From Paralichthys olivaceus (lineage: Eukaryota; Chordata; Actinopteri; Pleuronectiformes; Paralichthyidae): a DNA stretch of 64,000 bases. Location of the stretch: positions 4,922,463 through 4,986,462 of the forward strand of contig NC_091116.1 of the NCBI RefSeq assembly GCF_024713975.1. Direction: 5' to 3'. Positions 20,984 to 33,826 of this stretch are shown here, piece by piece. The notes under the pieces were generated by a model that did not search any database, was not told where the DNA came from, and saw only the letters and a list, made by a program, of their open reading frames with translations. Position 1 is the stretch's first letter. Every line of letters begins with the position of its first letter. The translations under genes and the position numbers were made by a program.

Positions 20984-23640
20984 TTGCAAAAAACAAAGCT
21001 GGATAGAAAGACGGGCGGGGCTATGGGCGTGATATCACATCCTGATCCTGCACTGATGGGTGGTGCCCACACACACACAACCACACCTTTACCTGTAACA
21101 GACGATTAAAGATATTAGACAGATAATGCAATTTTGTCATTGAAAAAAGATAATAAGACAAATTATACACACGGCATGTCAACTTGGTTTAATTTGTTTG
21201 TTCATCATTAGTATATGTTTGTGCATGGAGGATGTCTGACATCCGTCTCTTTCCTCTGATGCTCTGCCTCTTTTCTACCTCCCACTCGGTTGCTGACATT
21301 TAAAACCAGATTCAATAGCAGTTACTGTTACACTAACCGTCTGATGTCTTCTTTAGGAATTCCCAAAGAAAATCCCCTTTTTTAAACATTTGACAAGGTC
21401 ACAAAAGCAAGCCAGCTGCTATACTGTAATTCTCATGCATTTTCATTTCATTCTGAAGTGCCCGATACTGTTCTATGAGAGGACAAGGGGTGACACTGAG
21501 CCCTCCCACATTTCCTGTTGCTTATCTCCGTGGGGACTGGTCTAGGCATATAGGGATGAGTGAAGGAATGAGACAGGATGTGCTCATAAAGGGATCAATT
21601 CCTGTTGGAGAACTGGGAAAATTACCATTGATCAGCATGTGCTGGCCTTAACTGTACTGCACTAAGCAGAATGTTTCATTTTTTGTCTCTTTCCTAAGTG
21701 CTCAATCCCCTGCACACACATGCTGTGTGGGTGTGTGTGTATCAGTGAGCATGCCTGTGGAAAGACAGAGTCCTTGGGCAACATTCATCCTCTGCTTACA
21801 TAACAGTGAAGCTAAAACTGCTTGCTCTATAAAGGAGATTACTGGGATGCACGCATGCTGCAGCCTCAATGTGCTGTTTACCACAAAAGCCTGGCAGATC
21901 TACTGGACTGACCCATTAATGACACTTGTATTGACTGCATGATGTTGGATTAGTGGTATCATTCACACAAGGCCTTGGATCAAGTGTATACACATCATTC
22001 TACATGTATTAATCATTAGTATGAGGCAAGAGAAAATATTCTACATCCACTGATATTCACCACACAAACATATTCCAGATTTATGCTGCTTCTTTTCCTT
22101 TTGTTGAAATACAAGAGCTAATCTTGTCCTCTTGTCCAAATGCTGGTGACTGATACCATGAGTAACACTGTCTAAGCCAGACACCTACCTTTATGATATA
22201 GCTGTCTTCTCATAATGGAAGTAAACATTTTGGAAATTGGTATCTTAGGAAAGCAAAATAGAGATACACCTCATTAACTTCATAAACACTCAAATTATAA
22301 ACTACATTTAAAATAGTATTAAATTGATTTGTGTTCAACATTGATGACTGTGAAGACACAACTTCCGTTGGTTTAGAGAAACAGGAGAAACTTCTGGCCA
22401 AGATCTCAAAAATGTTCACTTAGTTCTTGAAAAAACCAAGTGAAGCTCTGCAAGGTTATTGTGAAATACAGACAGCAGCAGGATTACACACAACACTAGT
22501 CTCTCCCAGTTGTCCCAGAGGGCCCGTCTCCTTACTTCAGCTTTTTGCAGACTTCATGTCTTATCTAAACATCCAGCTGATGCTCTTATCCAGAGTGACC
22601 AACAACCAGTGCGGCTGTGTAAATGTCAGTATCTGAGGTACAAGCTGAGGTCAAAACAAATAATTTAAAGCCAAAAAATACAAGATATGCTTCCATCCAC
22701 ACCTGAAACAAAGGAAAGATATCTTTCTTTGTTTTTGTGTGTGTTTTATCCCTGTTATTTACTTGCTTCAGTGTCTCCATTTGTGCTTCATCCCAGCATC
22801 TGTACTAAGCCCATCTTAGATGTGACAAGCTAGACAATGCCTGCAGGCTTCTTGCTCCAAGGGAAAAAAACATGACAGGCAGCATGTGACTGACTGGACC
22901 GCGTTATTTTAAAAGCACAATCACAGACCTCTGACTGTCACATCAGCAGGAGATTATAAGTCATGTCTTCACAACAGAACAGACAACATACAACATCTGA
23001 TCAAACTGGAAGCTAACACCTAAAACAACTAACCCCTTTGTGCCTGAGTGAAGGACTTGTGGTTTTCAACTCTTCTTTGTGGACAGAGAATGAAAAACAG
23101 CAAAACATTTAATAAATCTGAGGATTAAGTATATATGTTGTGTTCTTGCACAATGCCTAAGTATTACATGATATACTATGGAATTGCGTTATATTGCTAT
23201 CACGATCATTACTGTCATCGTGGTATACAGGAAACATAAACTTCACATATTTATCTCTCATATATAGATATAATGGTTGTCATATGGATGCTATCATGCA
23301 CCACTGATGTTTAAATGTGTTATGTGAGCTAACCCTAAACAATGTTTTCATGAACCAGCTAACATTTGCAATGTGGCGTAAACTCACAGCTCAGTAGCCG
23401 AGTTAGCTCGATGCCTGTCCACTAACAAGTACATTTAATATAATGATATAATTATTCATTAAGTTTTGAGGGTCGGCTGCGGGTTGTCGTGTTTTCCTGT
23501 GGGTGAGGATGACAGCTTCCCCGTTTGTTAGCAACGCGGAGGCTAACACAACACAACACCATAGGGCGAGCTCATGTCGGCAGCATCCCTCGCGCGCTGA
23601 ATATTGGTGGAAATCAATTAATATTATCGATTATCATGAA
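20984..23640 (-). other. trak2 5' intron, no gene seen
   Basis: Stretch between the first coding exon and the putative non-coding first exon. No supportable coding exon was seen. I looked for the conserved N-terminal block of TRAK proteins (LPEVELVSLLEEQLP) and did not find it. Confidence 0.5.
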
Positions 23641-23645
23641 TCTTA

Positions 23646-24043
23646 CCCTATGTCGATAATAATCCACAGCATGAGGACGACATGAGACGCCAACCTGAGT
23701 CCCTCGCCTCAGAACAGCCTCAAACAATGGAGGGTTAGGGTGGGAGACGGGAAACAGCTCCTGCGAATCACCAAAGCGCGACGCTTGGTCTGATGACGTA
23801 TGTATTAATCGCCAGTAGTCTGTGTCAAATTAAAAGTCCTCTCTAAAAAGCTTCTATCTTCGATTTTGAACAATCTGCTGTTCGTTGCTGACAACAACAA
23901 CCCGACGCGTTTGATCCCACTCGGTTTGATTTTGACACCAAAGACAGACGATGAACTTTGTAAACGAAGAGTTGTTTTGGTTTTCAGGCTCTTCGTTGTA
24001 TTTTTAACTTGTTTACGTCGGGGCGCCCGTCGAACTGGAGACT
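23646..24043. promoter_or_regulatory. Putative bidirectional promoter and non-coding first exons of trak2 (-) and stradb (+)
   Basis: On the minus strand a donor AGG|GTAAGAT lies at about 23646, suggesting a non-coding trak2 exon above it. On the plus strand GAGACTG|GTGAGC at 24043 suggests a non-coding stradb exon. Between them are TGATGACGTATG (23793), which holds a CRE-like TGACGTA, and CpG-rich stretches. The layout is head-to-head over less than 400 bases. Start sites are inferred. Confidence 0.5.
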
Positions 24044-24680
24044 GGTGAGCAGCCTCTTCTTGTGTCGGCTAATTTTAAATTAGCACAACAAACGTAAAAC
24101 CCTGTTTGGTGCTGAGCTAACGTTAGCTTAATGTTTGGACCAGGCATATGCAGATAGCTACGTCAGTGAGTTTAGCTTGTGAATAGAAACCTACGAGTGT
24201 TTAGCGTGCCCTGTCTTTTAAGTTAAAATATAATATACTAATGCAAAATGAAATGTTTGTCCTCTTTGTGGTTTTCTAGCAGTGTCCTAAACCGATATTA
24301 AGGATTAATAGTTGTGCTCTGGTTACATTAAAAAGGGCTGCAGGTAACCTTGAAGTGGAATTGAATTTCAATATTGTGTTGCGAAATCTTTGCTATTGTT
24401 TTAGACAGTGATCAACCTGAGCTTTTTTCAGTCCATAAAGATTCGATTGGATACAGTGAAATATGACTGTAGCTCCGGTAGTAGTGTAAGTAAACATGTT
24501 TTCCAGACTTCACGACTGTTTTCCTCCCAATGTTAAAACCTGCACTGACTCGTCTGGACCTAGATCTCTGTGGGTTCCTGTCTGATGCAGCTAGGTGAGT
24601 TTCAGACGGACGGATGAATGGCTGTGTTTGGGTGGATGCTGGCTGCTTTCTAGTCCAGCTATTTATGTGCGTCCATGTGT

Positions 24681-24711
<31 letters not shown>

Positions 24712-24807
24712 GTGTCTCATGTTACTCTACTGCGCCTCATCCTCCTGCCTCCCCCCATCTCCTTGCAGCCTGAGATTGGATGAATGCCAAACCCTTCACC
24801 GGACTCC

Positions 24808-27800
24808 ATGTCTTTCTTGGTAAGGACTCCAGCACCACGCTTATCAGGCCTCTCGCTTCTTTGTGTCTCTGTGCTTGTCGCTTCACTTGGACCCAGTAGA
24901 TATCTAGTCACGAAGCAGATGGCTCATGCTGATGATGACACCCCCTTTGTGGGACATAATAAAGTCAGAATACTACTGAAATGTAGTGAAAATTAGGAGC
25001 TTTCCGATAGAGATGCCGATATACCAATATTTTTTCTTGATATCAAAGCAATCAGTCTCACATTATGATTCACATTTATATTTTAAATTACTGAGCTGTA
25101 TGAGCTGTATCTATCTATTGATCTGTTGTTTTCTGCTGGGACACATCGGTCTCTCAGATGTCTCTTTGTTGCCTGTTATCATCACTCAAATCCTCCCTCA
25201 CTCACCACTTTTGATAAAGTGCCATGTGAGTTCTTTCACAGCCCTGATGCTTGCTTCACCTGTCTCCCAGGCTCCACATTTTCCTCACCACTCCCCCCTC
25301 ATCCTGCAGAGCAAGTCTCACTTGTGTTCCTCCCTCCCCTCCACCAGGACTGTTCCTGCATCTCCCACGCTCAGGTCCAGCCTATAGACATAGAGGAGCA
25401 GTATGAGGACACCAACCACCAGTTCCTGGTCAGTACCCAAGACACTGTCAGCATGGAGACAGGGGTCACACTGATGCTCTTCCATCATATCATCCCTTTT
25501 CATTGGTCATTTATCAGCTCTCAACATCGTTTGAGACAGTTACCTCTGGAAGAGCACCCATAGGGATACTCTAGCAAGTTAGCATTGCACTCCCATAAAG
25601 TCTGGGGACTCACAAGAGACATATTAAAATAAGAGTGATCAAATTTGGTGCAGCACAGGCCTAGGTACCCTGATTTCAATGTCTAGTATTTTTTAAACTC
25701 TGCATCCCTACAATTCCAGCAATGCTATTTGATACTTTATTTTATTAGAGTATTCCCAGTTAATGACTGGACTTTTTTGTAATGAAATAAAGTGTCAACC
25801 CCTCACATCATCATGGATTATCTTTTCAGTCAAGCACCACTGGCTGGGTAGCACTTAACATGATCACTAAGCTGATCTTCATAAACATGCCCCCTTAAAA
25901 TATGAGTCTGCATGAAAAACATTTTCAGTTTTGCCTCTCATATCATCCCTCATTAAATGTAACCATTAATACTGAAGTCTATAATATTTAGTAATTATTA
26001 TTCTTAGGAATAATTAATGTACTGCTATCGTGTGACAAAATGCAGAAACAATTAAAGGCCACACAACTCAGTGTTGGTGTACATGTGTGCATGTCAGTCA
26101 GACACAAAGAGAACTAGACTCCTGTCTGTAGCACTAAAACTGCTTTGATCTGTCTGAATCCATCAATACTCGGTATTAACATCAGTCCTGAGCGATCTAA
26201 TCACAGGTGGTAAGTGCTAACTTCTGAACGCACTCAAATGCATCTTTATTGCGTTCTGAGATTCTTTCAGTTAGTTTAAGTTACTAACACAAATTTGTTG
26301 GAATTTCATATAGAACTGGAAAGTGAGATCTGATCACAGTCAGGGCGCATTTTAATGTCAGGTGTGAACAGACACACACTTGATTACTTGTGATCAGATC
26401 TCTTAATGCCAAGTCGGCCTAATCCACCCCTGCCCTGCCTGTTTACAATCTAAATTGCAAATTGATGGTGGTCTGAAACAGCCCCATGCAGATTAAGCGT
26501 GTTTGGCAACATAGATGGACTTCCTACCTGTCATTAACAGAGCCTGACATAAATCACCTAATCAGTTGAAATGTGTACATATTTGATTCACTTCCATACC
26601 ACACAATTGTGTTACTTTATTTTTCATTACCTTTGAGATACATGCATCATGGAGGTATGTGGGTGTGTATGTCCCTGCAGAGCTGTGACGGGTCTGAATA
26701 CACTCTGCAAGGACCAGCAGGTGGCGATGACATCACAGTACTGTCGACTGAGCCAACCCACTACCAGCTACTGTCTGAGCTTGGTGAGAGCACCACACAC
26801 TTGGGTCAGACATTTACATCAGCCAAGGAAACTGCAAAGAGATCAACTTGCACCATCTCCCTAAATTTTCTTGACAAGAGTGAGATTTCACCTCAGTCCC
26901 ATTCACCGTGTTGCAGGTAGGGGCTTCAATAACCTGAGCCAGGTGAGCATGGCACGGCACATCCCGACTGGCCAGCTGGTGGCTGTCAAACAAACCAACC
27001 TGGATGAGTGCACCGAAGAGGAGCTGCTGCAGCTTATGGTGAGCTGCTCTCCACAAACTGACATATCTTTTCTGAGCACATATGGTTCTAAAAGCTACAC
27101 TTTGCTCTGGTGTGTGTTTTGTCTAATTTCCTTTTCATCCCCAGAACGAGGTTCTGCTGTCCAGGTTTTTACGCCACCAAAACCTGCTGACCTCTCGGCT
27201 GGTTTTCAGCTCTTGCTGCCAACTGTGGGTCCTAACACCGCTCATGGCCTATGGTCAGCAACTGCTAGTACCTTTTATATAGTTAGTGTGGAGGTAGCAC
27301 CTGCGCTGATTGATCCTCTGGTCCAGGTGAAGGTGCTCTCCCTGTTTCCTCCACAGTTAATTATCTTTTGTCCTTAAAATATCCATGGGATTTACAAGAA
27401 CTGCACCATTAAGAATTAGTCAGCAAATAATTTTATAATGGTGAGAGGCATACAACCACAGGGCAGTAATTCTATTTGTACTCAAGTCATTAAAAGGTTT
27501 TTTAAATGCTGGTGCTGCACAGTCAAGTGATCATGAAACATTGTACTGTTTAGATTAAAGGTACAGTAGCACCACTTCTTCATAAGAAGGATCACTGCAT
27601 ATTCTCTTTGAAAACTCTCCTTGCTCAGCTCTATCTTTTTCGGTCTCCTCTTGCCTGCAGGCTCTGCTGACACCTTACTGAGGACATATTTCCCTGATGG
27701 AATGAGTGAATCCCTGATAGCTTACTTGCTGTATGGTGTACTGAAAGCGTTGGAATACCTGCATCGGATGGGCTATGTTCACCGGTCAGTAAGAGATTGG

Positions 27801-29578
27801 AGAGAAAGAGAAGCTCTAAAAAAGTATTTGTTATTTAGCACCTGTATTTTTTTTTCAGGGGCGTGAAGGCCAGTCATATCCTGCTGTCAGGGAAGGGGCG
27901 TGTATACCTCTCAGGGCTCCACAGTGTTTACAGTATGATGCGTGAGGGAAAGAGGATGAGGGCGGTGTTTGATATGCCCCATCACAGCCCTGCCCTTCTG
28001 CCCTGGCTCAGCCCTGAACTACTGCGACAGGTCAGGACTCCCTGAATTCAAATTCCAAAGTGTATCTAGAAGTTCCATGTATCTGTAATGAAATAACAGT
28101 TGTGCAGTTACACAGGAACAATATTGTAGTGTCTGTTTTTTCAGCCTTATTTTTTTTTGTTCTGTTGCTCCTCTCACCATTTTCCTCAGTAGGACCTGCA
28201 TGGTTACGGAGTCAAGTCAGATATCTACAGTTTAGGTATCGTTGCCTGTGAACTGGTCAGTGGCAGGGTGCCTTTTCAGGACATGCCACCCACTCAGGTA
28301 ATGAAAAAAACTGTCCTACAAAAATTCAGCATGTGCATAATTAATTGTCAGTTCACTCTAAAATGGACACTTGTTCTCTGTTCAGATGCTGCTTCAGAAG
28401 CTACGCGGCTCCCACTGCTGCTTGCTTGATGTGGCCCCCTTCCCACTGGGTGAGCTGGGGGGCCTGAAGGTGTCACGGTCTGGGGTGGACTCTGGCATTG
28501 GGGAGAGTGTGGCCACGGGAAGCCTGACACACAGCGCCACTGCTCCTCCCTCTGACCGACCTCAGAGCCCTGGACCCAAAAACCACTCGGCCACCCTGCA
28601 CAATCTGGTCCAGCTGTGTCTGCAGCAGCAGCCTGAGCGCAGGTCGTTATTTTAAAGGAAGTCAACTTAATTTGACAATGGATCTTCTATGAACACATAG
28701 ATATACATCTGACAGCATTCACCATGTCTTTCTCTTCTATAGACCATCAGCTTCTGCACTGTTGACCCACGCCTTCTTCAAGCAGGTGGGTTTCCTAGCT
28801 GTCTTGTCTTTGGAATTTTATTTGGAATGATCCTTGTTTGACTGACAACAAGTCAATCAGTCATCGTGCTCCAGAGTGAAATATTTGACAAAACCATATA
28901 TGCATTCTAATGCATTTCATTACAAACATTCATGGTGACCAACGACATAGGGTTTCTTATAAGTATTGTGGCTATCCATTGACCCCTAGTGACACCTACA
29001 GGCCAGAAAGATGTACTGGTCCAACATATAAACTAAGTAGGGTCTCAATCAGAAGGGTAAGTCTATTTCCAAGATAACAATTTGTATCACAGGTCGATCT
29101 AATCACAGGTGGTAAGTGCTAACTTCTGAACGCACTCAAATGCATCTTTATTGCGTCCTGAGATTCTTTCAGTTAGTTTAAGTTACTAACACAAATTTGT
29201 TGGAATTTCATATAGAACTGGAAAGTGAGATCTGATCACAGTCAGGGTGCATTTTAATGTCAGGTGTGAACAGACACACACTTGATTACACAAAAGGTTG
29301 GTCAGAATATATACAAAATAATGTCAGTGATGAGGGCTGACGTCACATTAACATCGGCAACAGCATTACATTGTGTCCTGCCAGTGTTTAAGCAGTGTTT
29401 TGTTGTTCTACGACAGGTGAAGAGGCACAGAAGAGACTCCTTCCTCAGCCTCATGTACCCAGCGGTGCCACTCACCAGCCCCGAGGAGCCTCCAGTATCC
29501 TGCCCCCCCGGTCCGTCCTGCCACGCTCTGACAATGCCCACCGCCGACACTCCTGAGGCTGTGTGGGACTTCTCCTAA
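24808..29578 (+). CDS. stradb: STRADB, STE20-related pseudokinase beta
   Basis: STRAD proteins bind and activate the LKB1 kinase with MO25 and help keep it in the cytoplasm. Eleven coding exons give 429 residues (human 418): 24808-24819, 25348-25428, 26681-26783, 26917-27038, 27145-27253, 27661-27784, 27859-28030, 28193-28297, 28386-28642, 28743-28785, 29417-29578. Seen motifs: MSFLDCSC start (human MSLLDCFC), glycine-loop GRGFNN, VAVK lysine kept, HRG in place of the catalytic HRD, LSGL in place of [47 protein letters not shown]. Loss of HRD and DFG marks a pseudokinase. An in-frame ATG at 24784 could add eight residues. The C-terminus is AVWDFS rather than ending in WEF. Trak2 is the divergent neighbour, as in mammals. 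Confidence 0.93.
24820..25347 (+). other. stradb intron 1
   Basis: No other feature seen. An out-of-frame ATG at 24780 precedes the coding exon and may act as a short upstream ORF. Confidence 0.5.
26194..26400. mobile_element. MITE-like element, copy A (stradb intron 3)
   Basis: 207 bases bounded by imperfect inverted termini: GATCTAATCACAGGT at the left, ACTTGTGATCAGATC at the right (13 of 15 match). A second nearly identical copy is at 29096-29289. Confidence 0.75.
27287..27352. repeat. Inverted copy of the short element seen at 8175-8255
   Basis: GTGTGGAGGTAGC is followed by CTGCGCTGATTGATCCTCTG, then CAGGTGAAGGTGCTCTCCCT, in stradb intron 6; these are reverse complements of blocks at 8190-8235. 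Confidence 0.65.
29096..29289. mobile_element. MITE-like element, copy B (last stradb intron)
   Basis: Matches 26193-26387 with only a few base changes (for example GCGTCCTGAG for GCGTTCTGAG). It lacks the right-hand terminus. Confidence 0.8.
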
Positions 29579-30767
29579 CCCCCTCCCTCATTTTCCAATA
29601 CCTGCCCCAAGATTGCTGAAAGCCATGACTAGTAAACCAAACTCAAGACAATCAAAACAAAGTGGCCACACTCTACTGTGCTTTTATTTTTTTCTTATTA
29701 TTAACCTAACTCTCTGAGCCTTTTGAAGTAGTCTTGTAGGTTTATTTTTGTATGTGTTCATCTAATGCATATGTGGACTTGGTTGTTGGTGAGGTGACAG
29801 TGACAGTGCTGATCTAAGAAGCTGCTCTGGTAATGATCCATAATAATGATCAGGGATTATCGACGAGTCACAGGATAACAGATTATTAGTTGACTACTAA
29901 TCACACTCTTCCTATGAGGCAAAAGGCAACTACGAGTTAAAGAAGTCCAGCCAGATATACTTCATTGTTAAACACAGATATCTGTGTTTAACAGTTTACG
30001 TTTGGAACACAGTGTTATGTTGTTTTTGACTAAGTCGTTTCTCCGTTAAGGTGTTATGTGACTGTGAATGGTGAATACTGTGGTACAGAAAAAGAGGTTT
30101 ACAGCTGATATGTGCAAATATGTTCACCTATATCAGAGCTTTTCAAACTGAGATTTGAAAAAGTCCCCGCTTATCACTCCAGAACCTGCCTGAGAATCAT
30201 TACGTTTGTTTTTTTGAGACTGACAGTATGACAGTGACAGTTGTCTGTACATTCATTGTCATCCACTGCACCTAGGAAGTGGCAAAAGCTAATTCAGCAA
30301 ACAATATATAAGACTCCATGGCAACATTACACATCAGCTATCAATCATGACGCTACATCCTGTTTTTACAGCATCAAAAAACTAATTAAAACCAAACTTA
30401 GCAGAACAATTTGCAGTTGAACATAGAACATAACATAAGAACTTAAAAAGACAGAAACCAACTTGAAGAAAACATTTTTCACCTATACTTTGTATTTTAA
30501 GTTGGTCCACGTCCCATCCTCTCTACATTATATACAGTCTATAGTCTTGAACAGTAATTAGACATTTTGACCACAATTTACCAGGTTTTACTTCAGTTTA
30601 CAAAACAGACCTTGATCACTAATGTAAATATATTTTGCTGTATGTATATGCCCATGTATTCTTGTATATTCATTTGAAATGTTTGCCTATGAGCTAATAG
30701 GATAAGGTGCAACCTGGCTTCTTAAAAAAGAAGCACTTGAGCAATAGAATCTCTCTCTCTCAATATA

Positions 30768-30818
<51 letters not shown>

Positions 30819-31110
30819 TAGTATTTCATGTAGGAGTTAGGTTAGAAACCGTCAGTAGATGAAGGTAATCACCTTCCCTGTCCTGATCATTATTGATATG
30901 GCAAAAGACAAATATCTACTCTGTGATCACTTACACAACAATGCCTTTATGTTTTACTGAAACCTGCAATCTGAATATGGTGACTGATCTCTTAACTGTG
31001 ATGTGTACTGTGTATAGAAACTGTGATTTGCGGTACAAAATCAAACCTGATAGCTGTATGAGCCTGATATATACACACATAAATGATATGTATCGATTAA
31101 TAAAAAAAAA
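29579..31110 (+). other. stradb: Probable stradb 3' UTR
   Basis: No supportable ORF after the stop codon. An AATAAA followed by an A-run lies at about 31098-31112. An (AT)n tract runs from about 30760 to 30815. Confidence 0.5.
30760..30815. repeat. (AT)n microsatellite
   Basis: About 55 bases of AT with a GTGT interruption, in the presumed stradb 3' UTR. Confidence 0.95.
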
Positions 31111-31206
31111 AAGGTTTCTTAACTTCCCTGTCTGCCTCAATTGATTTCTTTATGGTTGTGGATTTATCTGTGTGGCGACTTAAGGACAGAAACTAAAAGG
31201 TCACTG

Positions 31207-31262
31207 GCATAATAAGATAAGATAATCCTTCATTAGTCCCACTATAGGGGAAATGTACCAGT
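31207..31262. mobile_element. LINE 3'-end fragment
   Basis: AAGATAAGATAATCCTTCAT, then TAGTCCCACTATAGGGGAAA, is a form often seen at 3' ends of fish L2-type LINEs. Only this tail is present. The remaining sequence to about 33450 (stradb-arhgap20 intergenic) shows no gene I can support. Confidence 0.5.
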
Positions 31263-33181
31263 AATATTCACATAATGTTGCTCAGATCAAACTCCTACTT
31301 TGAATGGGGGTTACTTTAAAGCCACACTGAAATGTGTCATATATTTCAAAAACTACATCAAAATATTTTCTGCTGCAGGTCACACAGTTTTTGCTCAAAA
31401 GACAATTACTATCCTGTTTGTGTGTGTTGGCTGCAGCTGTCAAACATCTGTGCATATTTCTAAAAAAAAAAAACATCTGGATTCCGGATCTGGGAAATGT
31501 GATAAATGAAATGTCACCTTTAGTTGTGTGCTCAGTGTTAGAGAACACGTTTTAAATGTTCTTCATTCTTATCTCTTTCAGGTCCTGTTTGTGCACTGCC
31601 TCCAGTGACGCGGCCAAGGAATAGGTAACACACACACACACACTCAAAACACACACTGCAATTTTGAGTTTCATCAATGTGTGAATTCACAGGTACGTTT
31701 TTAATGAATGTTTTGGTCTCTACATTAAATAAAGATGATTTGTTAAACCACAGTTCAGTGATGTCTCTGATTTCTTTACCTATTTTCTGTTGTAATGAAT
31801 TGATTCACTCACACTTCTTTCTACAATCAGAGTGATATTGATACTTTCAGCTTGGAAAAGTGTGTTTGTAGCAGGAAGGTTGGGAGCCGGCGAGACGTGT
31901 TGCTTTTCTTTGCCATGCCCAAGGCTGTTCATTATCAACATGAGGGAAGGTAATCATTGAAGTGATCCAGTTTTTAACAGGGCTGATTGTGGCCAAATTG
32001 GGGAATGAATAACCTGGTTTCCTCACTTTGTTGCCTCGTTTTCCTTTAGCCCACTTTATGGCCCACTTTTGTTTCTATAAGGACAATTGATTTTGGGGCA
32101 ACAGTTATTATATAAGAATAATATTTATCATGTTAACTTTTATTACATCACAACATTGTGACTTTGATGACAGTCTCATATACTCATACTGTAAATACTG
32201 CTCATGACTGATTCCCAGGGACTGGAAGCCAAAAGTTATGTAGGTGTAGGTGTCACTCCTTATTTTTGCTGACTGGACATTTTCCCCTTTTAAACTGCTC
32301 CCAATTCATGACCTCAAACTGTGAAGAGGGGTCACAAGTACAATTTGATTAATTTTAAGCAGCCTCAAGCCAAAAAGGTTGGAAACCACATTCACATCCA
32401 AATGAGAAAAAGTATTTTAAAGGATCCTCGAGAGGCCGAACTCCACATTTAACTTCTCAATGACAGAAATCCAGAAAGACTCATTTGGAACAGACAAAGC
32501 TGGTGGCAAGTAAGATGTTGCCTCGCATGTCGTGTCATGCATCTTCCAGCTGAGGGTAGCAATTGATGTGTTTCTTTAAAATAGTGACGGTTGACCTCTG
32601 CAGCAGCTTCCTGCAGGGACAAGATACATGTTTTAATCAGAATATCATTAATGCACAATAGGCACAAAAGCAAAGGAGCTGTGACAGGTTTTGGATGCAG
32701 AAGGTTCTTGTTTTTTTTTTAATGGAACATTCACTGGAACATAAAGGATGCAAGTTAGTTCCAGCTGTAGTGTTGAGAACTGCCACAGGTTTTAGACGGA
32801 GAAGGTTCTTGAAACAAACGTGAAACATCTTTGCTTTGTTTGGTATGTCGTCTAAAATATGAAAAAAAGTCGTAGGTTAGTATGTCGTCTTATCTGTGTG
32901 ATTTTCAAAGTTTCATAGTTTCTCCAGAAACAAGGAGATTCAAGATTTTGGATCCAGAGGAAGTGAAACTTTTCTTCCCTTCATTTTCATAAAAATGGCA
33001 GATTTATATAATTTTATGATTTATAGGATTTTTAAATTACAGCTATATTTTCGTTATATAATGACATTATTCTTATAACCCCAAGAGTTTTTTCAATATG
33101 ACCCAAAATACTCTGGAATACAAATTTTATCAAAAGACCATTTAATGCGCGGAGGGCTGGTGGTATATGATGAATCTTTAA

Positions 33182-33194
33182 TGCCCTCTTGTGG
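33182..33194. promoter_or_regulatory. CTCF-like motif
   Basis: TGCCCTCTTGTGG, the reverse complement of CCACAAGAGGGCA, fits the CTCF core, about 630 bases upstream of the arhgap20 start codon. Binding is untested. Confidence 0.4.
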
Positions 33195-33826
33195 TGCAAT
33201 TCTGTATTACAGCGAAGTAAGGAAGGGAATGTTGAAGCACGATTTAAACTAAATTTCCTCAGAGTACTCAAGCACACAGGTGAAGGTGTACAAATACCTG
33301 TTTCTGTGTACTTTTTCTTCAATTGTTGAAGGTATTTTGTAGTTGTTTCGTTACTTTATCCCCAAAGTGAACTCGTGTCTTATCATTTGTTAAAAAAAAA
33401 AGATTTACTGCGAAATGAATTATGTTAAAAATAGGTGGACCTTTTTTTTTTGCAGCGTGTTGGTGCCGCCTCCTTTCTGTGCGTAAAGACGCATTAAGAA
33501 GTGGCACAGATAATCCAGACAGGAGGTGCTTTGGCCACAGCTCAGCCTTCATTGATGGTGAGCAGGGAGGCAGAAGTCTCATCTGAGCTGCTTGTATTAC
33601 TCACTTTTCTATGTTTTTCTAGTTTTTTTAAACTCGTCTGAACTTTTCACTCTTCTCTCACAATTTTCCGTTTGCGTCTCCAGCTGCAAACTTTCAGTGA
33701 CTTCCTACAAGCTTGTGTTGAGATGGTCTCCATCTTCCGGAGACGGAGGTTATCAATGGGATTTCGGTGTCCCCTGCATCACCTGAGGACAGTTGGACAG
33801 TGAGCCGGAGCACGTCTGGAGGCTGA

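Noticed and set aside
31571-31627. Exon-like block between a TTTCAG and a GTAACA
   Set aside because: Contains stops in the stradb-compatible frame and has no partner exons.
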